From: Gemmataceae bacterium
GTDB lineage: Bacteria; Planctomycetota; Planctomycetia; Gemmatales; Gemmataceae
Assembly (NCBI GenBank): GCA_003136315.1
Contig: PLDW01000135.1
Span: forward strand, 1 to 33,850
DNA: 33,850 nucleotides
Direction of reading: 5' to 3'
The notes beneath the pieces are model-generated. The model worked only from the letters and a program-made list of their open reading frames with translations, had not been told where the DNA came from and did not search any database. Position 1 is the stretch's first letter. Each line of letters begins with the position of its first letter. A program made the translations under genes and the position numbers. This document shows, piece by piece, positions 1 through 7,759 of this stretch.

Positions 1-49
1 GCCTCGCCCTCCCATTTGTGCGTCTAAACGTCTTTCCGTCGATGCGACA
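1..49. repeat. Partial copy of dispersed hairpin repeat (right half)
   Basis: About 42 of 49 positions match 18788-18836, the right arm and tail of a hairpin repeat that is whole at 18698-18836. The window therefore starts inside a repeat copy. Both copies run from the GC-rich arm (gcctcgccctccc) into an AT-richer tail ending in gatgcgaca. It is noncoding as far as can be seen. Confidence 0.75.
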
Positions 50-90
50 TCCCGGACGGGTTCATCAGTGAAGCTTTGGTGATACTTCAC

Positions 91-1011
91 ATGGTCTCCA
101 GACCACTCGAACCCCTCTGGTTGCCTGCGCTCCTGGCCGCGTTCCTCGCGGCTGGGTGCTCCCGCCCCGACCGGTCCGATCATCTCTGGGGGAAGCGGGG
201 TGTTCAGGACGGCGACTTCGTCCGCCCCCGTGCGGCAGTCATCGACCGCCAGGACCGGCTGTGGATCGTCGATTTCACCGCCCGCATCCAGGCGTTCGAC
301 CTCGACGGCCGGCACCTCGGAATCACGTTTCGCACCCCGGACTTCCGCAACGGCCGACCGAGTGGGCTCGGGCTCGACCGTTACGGCCAACTGATCGTCT
401 GCGATTCCCACTACCACTGTCTGCGCGTGTATTCGCCCGAGGGGGTGGAGGTGCGGATGATTGGTGGGGTGGCCGGGAAAGAACCGGGGCAATTCGGTTA
501 CATCTCGGACGTGGTGCAGGATACCGACGGGTTCTACTACGTATCCGAGTTCGGTGAGAACGACCGGATCACCAAGCTCGATCCCGATGGCCGCCTCGTC
601 GCGTGCTGGGGACGGGCCGGGGTCGGACCGGGGGAGTTCCAGCGGCTCCGCGCACTCGCACTCGGGCCAGACGGGTTCCTGTACGCGGCCGACGCCTGCA
701 ACCACCGGATTCAGGTCTTCCACCTGGACGGCACGTTCGTCCGGGAATTCGGCGGCGAAGGGACGGACCTGGGCCGACTCAGCTACCCCTACGACCTCGC
801 CTTCTCGCCAGATGGAAGTCTGTACGTTGTGGAGTACGGGAACCAGCGGATTCAGAAGTTCACTGCGGGGGGGCAACCGCTCGGTGTCTGGGGTGCGCCC
901 GGGGGTGCGCCCGGGCAGTTGAACCGCCCGTGGGCCATTGTGGTGGATGGCCGCGGACGTGTCCATGTGATCGACACCGAGAATCACCGGGTTCAGCGGG
1001 TGAGATTTTAA
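91..1011 (+). CDS. NHL-repeat beta-propeller lipoprotein
   Basis: The predicted protein is 306 aa from ATG 91; in-frame TTG 76 and GTG 79 are possible but would add residues before a normal signal peptide. A hydrophobic stretch is followed by a lipobox, L-A-A-G-C with Cys at residue 23, so it is probably a lipoprotein anchored in an envelope membrane. The rest is a run of NHL-type blades: each has a G-x-F/L pattern, then DG-x-LYVAD-like strands and N-x-RIQ-x-F motifs (for example NHRIQVF, NQRIQKF, NHRVQRV). NHL propellers generally bind proteins or other ligands and usually have no catalytic activity. Partner and ligand are unknown. It stands 300 bp upstream of the VWA gene on the same strand, with a repeat-filled spacer between, so co-transcription is uncertain. 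Confidence 0.85.
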   Translation: MVSRPLEPLWLPALLAAFLAAGCSRPDRSDHLWGKRGVQDGDFVRPRAAVIDRQDRLWIVDFTARIQAFDLDGRHLGITFRTPDFRNGRPSGLGLDRYGQLIVCDSHYHCLRVYSPEGVEVRMIGGVAGKEPGQFGYISDVVQDTDGFYYVSEFGENDRITKLDPDGRLVACWGRAGVGPGEFQRLRALALGPDGFLYAADACNHRIQVFHLDGTFVREFGGEGTDLGRLSYPYDLAFSPDGSLYVVEYGNQRIQKFTAGGQPLGVWGAPGGAPGQLNRPWAIVVDGRGRVHVIDTENHRVQRVRF

Positions 1012-1014
1012 GTC

Positions 1015-1300
1015 GTTTAAAGTTTAAAGAGTTTAAAGTTTAAGGATGAAAACGATTTTCTCGTTCCCACGCTCCGCGTGCGAATGCGGTTTTCGACGCT
1101 CTGCGTCTTGGCCTGAACGGACCAGACGCACGATCGAAGATTCGACAGACGTTGTCCCAGGCGTGTTGGCTCACCTCGCAGATCGTAGGAACCAGGGGAA
1201 GAGTTTAAAGGTTAAAGATTCACAGATCGAATTCAAATCTCTACTCCTGACCAGCGAGAATCGTACTATCTTTAAACTTTAAACTGCTTAAACTTTAAAC
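1015..1300. repeat. TTTAAA-rich inverted repeat pair bounding a 225-bp spacer
   Basis: The left arm (1015-1045) consists of gtttaaagtttaa-type units. The right arm (1270-1300) is its reverse complement at about 27 of 31 positions. A partial unit, gagtttaaaggttaaag, lies at 1201-1217. The spacer also holds a GC-rich hairpin repeat (1060-1120). The arrangement could be a small non-autonomous element, or simply AT-rich heptamer repeats present on both sides. No convincing gene lies inside; the short open frame there is built from repeat sequence. Confidence 0.6.
1060..1120. repeat. Double-hairpin dispersed repeat (ctccgcg family), copy 1
   Basis: It begins ctcgttcccacgctccgcgt and contains two short palindromes, ttcccacgc/gcgtgcgaa and gacgc/gcgtc, each closed by a ctc(c/t)gc loop region. 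The same two-palindrome layout recurs at 15551-15610, and the first palindrome resembles the hairpin at 6256-6295. Repeats of this type are widely dispersed in planctomycete spacers. Confidence 0.65.
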
Positions 1301-1319
1301 TCAAAGCGAGGTGGCAGCC

Positions 1320-4300
1320 GTGCGTCGACGATGGGTGATCGCGTTCCTGGCCGGTGGCATCGGGCTGGGTGGGCTCGGACTCGCACACACCCGCTTCGAC
1401 TTCGACTTTCCGCTATGGCTCCTCGTCAGCGCTGGCTCCCTTCTCCTTCTCTCAGCGATCCGACTCGTCCGCTCTGGGACATGGTCGTTCCGGCTTGGCC
1501 TCGTGATCGCGGGGATGCTCCTTCTGTCCTTGAGTGGTCTGGTCCTGCCGGACCTCCAGACAGGGTGCATAGAAGCCGCACGATCGGCCCGCGGCCTCGA
1601 AATCGTCCGCCCGTGGTGGCTCCTCCTGCTGGCCGGTGTGCCGTTCGTTGTTGTTGTCGGTCGGCGGAGCCTTTCCGGATTGGGAGCGAGGCGGAAGTGG
1701 ATCGCAGTCGGCACCCGCGCCACGATTGTGGGGTTCCTCGCCATCGCCCTGGCCGAGCCCCGAATCCGCCGGTCGAGCGAACACCTGACCGTCTTGTTCG
1801 TGATCGACCGGAGTTTGAGCGTCCCGCCAGATCCAGACCCGACCGCACGCGAGCCCGATGGCACGCCGATCGACCGGCGATGGGAGCGAATTCGCCGGTT
1901 TGTGAATGATGCCGTCCGGTTCCGCGGCCCGGCCCACCGGGACGACCGTGCGGGCGTGATCCTCTTCGGCCGACGGCCAAAGCTCGTCCTCCCACCCGCA
2001 GCAGTCGATACCCTGCCGGTCGACGACCGCTTGGCCGGGTCGCTGGATGTCGAGTACACGGACATCGCTGCGGCCCTGAAACTCGCCCTCGCCAGCTTCC
2101 CCGAAGGGACCGGCAAGCGGATTGTCCTGATCTCCGACGGGAACGAGAACCTTGGCCGGGCGGAGGAGCAGGCACTCCTCGCCAAACACCAGGCTGTCCC
2201 GGTCGACGTCCTCCCCTTGGCGGTGGGATATCGGAACGAGAACGAAGTTCTCGTCCAGGGGATCGAGGTTCCTCCGGCCGCAGCGACCGGGGAACGCCTT
2301 CCGGTTCGTGTTCTCGTTCGCAATGCCCACCCCACCCGAGTCGTGGATGGAACGCTCGAACTCGTCCAGATCCGCGACCGCGAGACTCGCCCGGTTCCCG
2401 CCGAGAACGGCCCACAGGTACTGAAACTGCCCGCTGGTCCCGGGCCGGTCAGGGTCCGGCTCCGACCCGGGCTGAACATCTTTCCTTTCCGCGACCGGGC
2501 CGAGGATGCCACCACCTCGTCCACCTACCGAGCCACATTCACACCGATCCAGTCGGCCGACCCGGATGGTCGGAACGTGGTGGTGGGGCTCCCGGGCGAC
2601 CGTGTGGCCAATAACCGCGCCACGGCTGCCGTGGTCGCTCGCGGGCAACGGCAAGTGCTTCTCCTCGACGACCCGGCGACCGCGGCCACGAACCCGCACC
2701 GACTCCTGCTCGACACCCTCCGCCTGGCGAAGTTTCGGGTCGACCGACTCGCTACGGATGCCCTTCCTGTTGACCCGGCGGAACTTGCCGTTGTGCTGAG
2801 CAATTTCGATTGCCTGATCCTGGCGAACACCCCGGCCGATGCCTTCACCTCCGGTCAGATGGAGGTAATTCGGGCGAGCGTATCGGATCAGGGCATGGGG
2901 CTCGTGATGGTGGGCGGCCCGGCCAGTTTCGGACCAGGTGGATATCAGCAGACACCTGTGGAAGACGCCCTCCCGGTGACGTGCGACATCAAGGCGCCCG
3001 AAGCGGTCGGGAAGGGGGGACTGGTGCTCATCATGCACGCTTCGGAGATGGCCGACGGGAATAAGTGGCAGAAAGAAATTGCCAAACTCGCCATCGATCG
3101 GCTCGGCCCGGCCGACATGGTTGGGGTGTTGTACTACGGGGCGGACGCGAGCTGGTATATCCCATTCCAGGAGGTGGGGGTGGACCGAAGGCGGTTTGCG
3201 ACGCGACTCGACCGGATGACCCCCGGAGACATGCCCGACTTCGACCCGTTCCTGAGGCTCGCCGTTGACACCCTCACCAACCCGACCCACGGACTCGCGG
3301 TGAAACACACCATCGTCATCAGCGATGGCGACCCCATGTACGGGGTGGTCGGTCGAGCAGCGATCAGGCGGATGGCAGCGGGCGGAGTGACCTGTACGAC
3401 AGTCGGGGTCGCCACTCACGGAGCAGCCGAGGACAGCCGACTCAAGGAGATCGCTGATGGAACGAAAGGGAATTTCTACAGCGTTTCGGATCCGACGAAA
3501 CTGCCATCGATTTACGTGAAGGAGGCCCGGCGAGTCAGCCAGTCCTTCCTCGACGTTCGCCCATTCGTTCCCACTCTTCGCCTTCGTAGCGGCCCGACAG
3601 CGAAACTACCGGACGCTCTTCCGCCACTGCATGGGTTCGTGCGGACGACCTTACGTCCGGATGCGTTCGTCGAAATGCCAATCGAGGGTCCACCTCAGCG
3701 AGACATTCGGTTCCCGGTGCTGGCGTATCGGCAATACCGGGCCGGGCGGACGGTGGCTTTCACATCGGATGCCCGATCGCAACCCGGCGGGGTACTCGGA
3801 TGGGACCGCGAGTGGGTGGGGTCGGATCTGTACCAGAAGTTCTGGGAGCAGGTCGTGGGGTGGGCCATGCGATCGGTCGAATCCGGCCGGGTGGTGATCT
3901 ACCCCGAGTACCGTGATGGCCGGGTCCGGGTCACGGTCGATGTCCACGATGAGCGGGACCGACCGCTCGCCGGGGTGTCGCTCCGCGGGACCATCACACC
4001 GGTCCGGACAGCCCCAACGGACGGGCCACAAGGTCCGGCAGATCGGACGATCGAGTTCGTGCGAACCGCCCCGGGACGGTTCGAGGCCGATATCGCAGCG
4101 GAGGAGGCAGGAGCGTATTTCGTGTACGCCCAGGCCGTCCGGGACGGCCAGGTGATCGATGGAGCGCGGGTGGGGGTAGCCGTCCCGTACTCGCCCGAAT
4201 TCGCCGACCTGGAGCCGAACCCCGGACTCCTGCGGCGACTGGCCGACCTCACCGGCGGGACAGTTTACACGGAAGGAGATACGGAGTTGCTGGCGGTCGC

Positions 4301-4769
4301 GCGGTCCGGGGAGGTCTTTCGGGACGCGCCGAAGACGGTCCGGTCGCTGCTCCCGGTCTGGTTCTGGCTGGTGGTCGCGTCGGGGTTCTTGCTGGTTCTG
4401 GATGTCGGAGTGCGGCGAGTGAGCGTGGAGCCAGCCGAAGTGCGGGCGTGGGCGGTGCGACTGTGGGGGCGACTGCGACGGCACGCCGTCAAGCCCGGAG
4501 GCGAGTCTGCCGAACTGGACCGATTGCGGCGAGCCAGAGACGCTGCGCGAGAGGCAATCGATCGCGACCGGGCGGGTCGGCGGTTCGACCCGGGAGACGC
4601 ACCACCAACGCCCGTCCCACCGGTGATCGAGACCCCATCCGTCCCGCCGGTCCCGCCACCGCCTGCCGCTCCGTCGCCTCCACCCGCAGGCGAACCCAGT
4701 GACGATTTCTTCACGCGGATGCGCGAGGCCAAGAGGCGTGCCGGGCAAGACCGTCGACCGGAGGAGTGA
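1320..4769 (+). CDS. VWA / glutamine-amidotransferase-like membrane protein
   Basis: The product is about 1149 aa from GTG 1320, chosen because AGGTGG lies 6 nt upstream; GTG 1311 is the in-frame alternative. In numbering from 1311, several hydrophobic helices fill residues 8-150. A first VWA domain starts near 160 with an intact MIDAS, D166-R-S-L-S170, and a later LISDGNEN strand. A class I glutamine-amidotransferase-like fold follows at about 450-560, with the motif MVGGPASFGPGGY, then a second VWA-like domain (about 565-740) whose MIDAS position reads H-A-S-E-M. A single helix near 1016-1034 is followed by a proline-rich, charged cytoplasmic tail. The order matches a large planctomycete/Bacteroidetes-type membrane family of unknown function. 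Such genes often sit near MoxR ATPases, but none is visible here. Confidence 0.85.
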   Translation: MRRRWVIAFLAGGIGLGGLGLAHTRFDFDFPLWLLVSAGSLLLLSAIRLVRSGTWSFRLGLVIAGMLLLSLSGLVLPDLQTGCIEAARSARGLEIVRPWWLLLLAGVPFVVVVGRRSLSGLGARRKWIAVGTRATIVGFLAIALAEPRIRRSSEHLTVLFVIDRSLSVPPDPDPTAREPDGTPIDRRWERIRRFVNDAVRFRGPAHRDDRAGVILFGRRPKLVLPPAAVDTLPVDDRLAGSLDVEYTDIAAALKLALASFPEGTGKRIVLISDGNENLGRAEEQALLAKHQAVPVDVLPLAVGYRNENEVLVQGIEVPPAAATGERLPVRVLVRNAHPTRVVDGTLELVQIRDRETRPVPAENGPQVLKLPAGPGPVRVRLRPGLNIFPFRDRAEDATTSSTYRATFTPIQSADPDGRNVVVGLPGDRVANNRATAAVVARGQRQVLLLDDPATAATNPHRLLLDTLRLAKFRVDRLATDALPVDPAELAVVLSNFDCLILANTPADAFTSGQMEVIRASVSDQGMGLVMVGGPASFGPGGYQQTPVEDALPVTCDIKAPEAVGKGGLVLIMHASEMADGNKWQKEIAKLAIDRLGPADMVGVLYYGADASWYIPFQEVGVDRRRFATRLDRMTPGDMPDFDPFLRLAVDTLTNPTHGLAVKHTIVISDGDPMYGVVGRAAIRRMAAGGVTCTTVGVATHGAAEDSRLKEIADGTKGNFYSVSDPTKLPSIYVKEARRVSQSFLDVRPFVPTLRLRSGPTAKLPDALPPLHGFVRTTLRPDAFVEMPIEGPPQRDIRFPVLAYRQYRAGRTVAFTSDARSQPGGVLGWDREWVGSDLYQKFWEQVVGWAMRSVESGRVVIYPEYRDGRVRVTVDVHDERDRPLAGVSLRGTITPVRTAPTDGPQGPADRTIEFVRTAPGRFEADIAAEEAGAYFVYAQAVRDGQVIDGARVGVAVPYSPEFADLEPNPGLLRRLADLTGGTVYTEGDTELLAVARSGEVFRDAPKTVRSLLPVWFWLVVASGFLLVLDVGVRRVSVEPAEVRAWAVRLWGRLRRHAVKPGGESAELDRLRRARDAAREAIDRDRAGRRFDPGDAPPTPVPPVIETPSVPPVPPPPAAPSPPPAGEPSDDFFTRMREAKRRAGQDRRPEE

Positions 4770-4992
4770 ACGGATGGTTGTTCGATGCCCAATGACGTCC
4801 TTGAGTCGTAGCGGGATTGCCTCGATTCCAGATCGCGGACGGCCCGGGGCGAGCCATCTTGCAGATTGATCTTGACAACCTGTGCTCGAAGTACGAGGCC
4901 GCACCACCTGAGTGGTTCTGGATCGAGCACGAGCTAGGTCGGAGTCGACCTCCGGAAAGATCTACTACGAAGGAGAGTAGGCTGGCATGGTC

Positions 4993-5847
4993 CTACTTTG
5001 GCGTGGCAGGGGCACCTTTCTCCCCCTTTTCGCCTCGTTCACCCCGTTCACCCTGGGGGCCTCGTTCACCCTTTGGTCCTTGCGGACCTGGGTTTCCTTG
5101 CGGACCTTGATCTCCCATCTCTCCCTTGTCGCCTTTGTCACCCTTTGGCCCCCGCAGTTCGTTGATTAGTCGCGGGTCACTGCGGAGCTGACGAACCACA
5201 TTTTCAGACTCGGTTGATGCCAAGTTTAAGCAATATGCTAACGAAATGGCGATAAAAATGATTGTAAATCCGCTGATAAAAAACATCCGTGAGGAACAAT
5301 ATAACTCGGCTAAATAATCACTAATTTCATCGCAGACTTTTTGTGCGGTAATATAATCATTGATTTTTGATTTTTTTAAGTTAATGCAATCCAGTTTGTG
5401 TTGGTGCTGGTCAATGTCAAGAGTGGTTTCAATGCGCGCGTCGAAAAAAGTCCACATGACGAGAAACGACACAAACATCAGGCCGATTCCAGTAAATAGA
5501 ATAGTAAGAATAGTTAGATTATTAATAGTGCTTTGTCGTGTGAGAAATGCTGCGATAATCGTCAAGACAGCAGTAATAAGAGTGATCAGCGATTTGGCCT
5601 TGTCATTTATAGTCGCTCTACGGTCGATCGATTCTTTATAGTGATCTTTTGCTGAAATTAAAAGAAGATCTAATTCTATTGCATTATCAAGATTAATATT
5701 ATATTGACCTTTGTCTGGGTCTGACTGATCAAAATTTCTTATATTATCAAATGTATACTCAGATCCATATAGCCAAAGGCACCTGTATACAATCCAATAT
5801 GTTGCATATTGGCGAACTTTAGAAAATATTGCGATAATTCCAGGCAT
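4993..5847 (-). CDS. AT-rich three-helix membrane protein with collagen-like tail
   Basis: The product is 284 aa with three predicted membrane helices at about 84-102, 111-133 and 188-208. The first two are separated by a short loop and preceded by a charged helix containing DRRATINDKAKSL. Residues 233-280 are 16 uninterrupted Gly-X-Y triplets of bacterial collagen type (GDKGDKGE, GERGPQGERGE), ending GAPATPK. If the N-terminus is cytoplasmic, the collagen tail would lie outside the membrane. The helix-pair layout resembles 2TM modules of effector families such as SLATT or PycTM, but only in layout. DNA for residues 1-220 is strikingly AT-rich against the GC-rich surroundings, while the collagen part is GC-rich, suggesting transfer or a fusion. 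The start has only a weak ribosome site. Function is unknown. Confidence 0.75.
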   Translation of the reverse strand: MPGIIAIFSKVRQYATYWIVYRCLWLYGSEYTFDNIRNFDQSDPDKGQYNINLDNAIELDLLLISAKDHYKESIDRRATINDKAKSLITLITAVLTIIAAFLTRQSTINNLTILTILFTGIGLMFVSFLVMWTFFDARIETTLDIDQHQHKLDCINLKKSKINDYITAQKVCDEISDYLAELYCSSRMFFISGFTIIFIAISLAYCLNLASTESENVVRQLRSDPRLINELRGPKGDKGDKGEMGDQGPQGNPGPQGPKGERGPQGERGERGEKGEKGAPATPK

Positions 5848-5987
5848 ATTGTCAACTCGTTATCTGCCGAATAGTGTAATGAAATCTAAAGCTTTATAGC
5901 CTTGGCAGCGTGGAATCACGCCAACCGTCCACTTAGGGTAGTCGTTCTTGTTGTGGTCGTCAATTGGGCTGCAGGACTGGTTGGCAT

Positions 5988-6209
5988 CTGATTAAAGTTT
6001 GTGTTCCTGCGTAGCCGGGCCGCCACGAAGGGAGGTCCCTACCTTTTGATTTGTAGCGGCCCGGCTTTGCGGAGCAATCCCCTTCAACGGGATTGGCTCA
6101 GGCATGACCCTCTCGACGATCACAGCCGAGGGCCACTCTTACCTCTTGATTATGAGGGGCAGGCTTCTGTGGCGGCCCGGCAATGCAGGAATACAAACAC
6201 TTTGATCAG
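5988..6209. repeat. 222-bp element with ~40-bp imperfect terminal inverted repeats
   Basis: Left arm 5988-6026 and right arm 6169-6209 are near-perfect reverse complements. The core ttcctgc, then a short variable stretch, then gccgggccgccac is shared, and ctgat(t/c)aaa forms the outer part, with one 2-nt gap. The inside carries no gene but repeats the motif cggcccggc and a tacctYttgatt motif. The size, arms and lack of coding fit a MITE-like non-autonomous element or a very long hairpin repeat. No clear target-site duplication was identified. Confidence 0.65.
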
Positions 6210-6255
6210 GCACAAACCAACTCTGCTGCCCAATCGACGATCACCGCCCGGGAAG

Positions 6256-6295
6256 GATTCCCCTGGTTTCCACGCTCCGCGTTGGAATCAGGGGA
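6256..6295. repeat. Hairpin of the ctccgcg family
   Basis: ttcccctggtttccacgc pairs with gcgttggaatcaggggaa around a tccgc-type loop. The apical part, ccacgctccgcg, matches the repeat at 1060-1120. It lies about 110 bp downstream of the gene ending at 6402 on the minus strand, so it could also help end that transcript, but no T-run follows. Confidence 0.5.
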
Positions 6296-6401
6296 ACTGT
6301 CTGGCCAGCGAGAAGTGTCGAAATAATACATCGCAGCCAGCAACATTGCAACCACACATCCAACAGTGGCTTCGTCTGACTCGCGATGTTTACACAGGGC
6401 T

Positions 6402-6830
6402 CTACTTGTCTTTTCCCTTCTCCAGCTTTTTCGTCAGTTCCTCGATCTTCTTCTCCACTTCTCCGAGGGATTTTGAGAGGTCTTGCTTGATATTATCAAA
6501 CTTGTCCTCACCTGCATTGTCGAGATCCTTGATCTGCTGCTCAAGTCGAGCGTGCTGCTTATTGAGTTCATCAAGCTCTTTTTGCGCACGAGCCTTTTCG
6601 TCGCCTGACATCCCTTCGGTTTTTGTCCAGAGCTTGGCGACCTGATCCTTCATCGCCTTGGCTTTCTCGCTGACCGTCTTACTGAAAGTGTCCCTGTCAT
6701 GCTTGAATTTCGTCGGATCAGTGTGAACCTCCACCTTGCCTTCATCGGTCACGCTGAACCATCCCCGCCAGTAGCCCAGGCCACCGACCGCCACGGCCAG
6801 CACCAAAACGACGACGAGTAATTGTTTCAT
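6402..6830 (-). CDS. Small N-terminally anchored coiled-coil protein
   Basis: The product is 142 aa. An N-terminal hydrophobic helix (about residues 4-21, LLVVVLVLAVAVGGLGYW) acts as an uncleaved anchor or signal. Residues 40-142 are highly charged and helical, rich in Lys, Glu, Gln and Asp with heptad-like spacing (ELDELNKQHARLEQQIKDL, EVEKKIEELTKKLEKGKDK), so a coiled coil is expected in the periplasm. Similar anchored coiled-coil proteins are, as I recall, common in Gemmataceae, without known function. ATG 6830 directly precedes the anchor and no better start exists. It is separated from neighbouring genes by repeat-rich spacers and is probably transcribed alone. Confidence 0.75.
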   Translation of the reverse strand: MKQLLVVVLVLAVAVGGLGYWRGWFSVTDEGKVEVHTDPTKFKHDRDTFSKTVSEKAKAMKDQVAKLWTKTEGMSGDEKARAQKELDELNKQHARLEQQIKDLDNAGEDKFDNIKQDLSKSLGEVEKKIEELTKKLEKGKDK

Positions 6831-6882
6831 AACTACGGATTTCCTTTCGCCTCAATGGACTTGAATGTCAACCCATGCCATC

Positions 6883-7023
6883 TTACCACTCGTCAGGCTC
6901 GCCGGGGTCGACTTTGCCGCCCGGTTTCGAGCCAAATTCTCAGGCGGAAGCTGAACGAAGCCCCACGATGGTCAGGACGATCCCCGCAGCCAACGTCACG
7001 CCACCCACAATCGGGTTGAGCAC
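6883..7023 (-). pseudogene. Possible interrupted micro-gene for a one-helix membrane peptide
   Basis: From GTG 7023 the frame gives a 27-residue hydrophobic peptide (NPIVGGVTLAAGIVLTIVGL) and hits TGA at 6940-6942. The same frame then continues for 18 codons with a protein-like charged tail ending KVDPGEPDEW before TAA at 6883-6885. A helix plus polar tail either side of one stop suggests a small membrane protein broken by a nonsense change. The helix resembles DUF3185-type segments only loosely. An open frame extends upstream to 7203, but it runs through an intergenic repeat (7095-7132) and is not trusted. No good ribosome site is visible. Confidence 0.3.
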
Positions 7024-7094
7024 GATCGTGTGCGGCCTGCAGATGTCGATTGTAAAAAATCCGACATCCGCGGCGTGCTCTGTGGTGAAGCCTT

Positions 7095-7132
7095 CCCAGG
7101 GTTGCGCCGGAAACCCGGCTCCACCCTGGGCT
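7095..7132 (-). repeat. cccaggg palindromic repeat, copy A
   Basis: This 38-bp stretch matches the reverse complement of 33736-33773 at about 35 of 38 positions. It is itself bounded by cccaggg and ccctggg, and can fold with ggaaacccggct near the middle. A related shorter palindrome is at 10989-11007. Confidence 0.7.
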
Positions 7133-7759
7133 ATTGGCGGGTTCACCGACACCAAGTACAGGGGCGGCCTCGGCCCGGGCAGGAACATCTCCATCATAAC
7201 CAACCAGACCCCATTTTCATGCGTTCAGGGTGATCACCGATCATGACCACTATTGTCCGACGCCCCCTTCGGGGCTCCAATCCCCGTCAACAACTCCATA
7301 ACAGTCGGTCAACTGAGTTCTGCCGGTCGCCCAAGAGGGCCAGCACGCGGCCGCGTCGGGTTGGTCATCCACGACCAAGACGGACTGTCAGTCCCCTTCC
7401 CTGCGATTCTCCGGCGACCCCATTTGGTCATCCTGGTGCGGGAGTTGGCACCCTGTATCTGGGTGATTCACTTGTTGTTAGTATACTCGAAGGGCGTCTG
7501 ACGAATGGTCAGGAGATGGAGCGGGAATGGTCGGTGAGATGGGAAAAGGCGTGTCGGGGAATGCCCGACACCGAGGGGATTTCCGGACAACTGGGCTTTT
7601 GCCCATCCTGGATTCTGCCCTGCTGGGCAGGGTCTCGGGCGAGGTTGGCCCGGCCTCGGAGGCAACGTGCAGGCGAGTGCGCGATGCAACTCCTGATCCC
7701 GTTGGCTTGCTCGGCAGGGGAGAGGCCGGGCAAGGACGGAAACCTGGTACACAATCCCG
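7133..7759. other. Gene-poor spacer
   Basis: About 630 bp downstream of the propeller gene. Several open frames cross it on both strands, but none has a recognisable domain, a convincing ribosome site or protein-like composition. The window holds short inverted sequences such as tctgccctgctgggcagg (about 7614-7631) but no gene that I can support. Confidence 0.5.

Noticed and set aside
1046..1282. 78-codon open frame between NHL and VWA genes
   Set aside because: Made almost entirely of repeat sequence (double hairpin and TTTAAA blocks).
1452..3419. Long minus-strand open frames opposite the VWA gene (up to ~655 codons)
   Set aside because: Shadow of GC-rich coding: Arg/Gly/Pro-biased, no domain, no ribosome site, and the plus strand carries a clear gene.
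4770..4992. Plus-strand open frame 4817-5110 as a gene
   Set aside because: It runs antisense through the collagen-coding region and has no recognisable domain.
4993..5150. Phage tail-fibre origin of the collagen-like region
   Set aside because: No phage structural genes nearby, and the triplets follow membrane helices.
6940..6942. Selenocysteine at the in-frame TGA
   Set aside because: No redox-protein context and no SECIS-like stem was recognised; nonsense mutation or chance is simpler.
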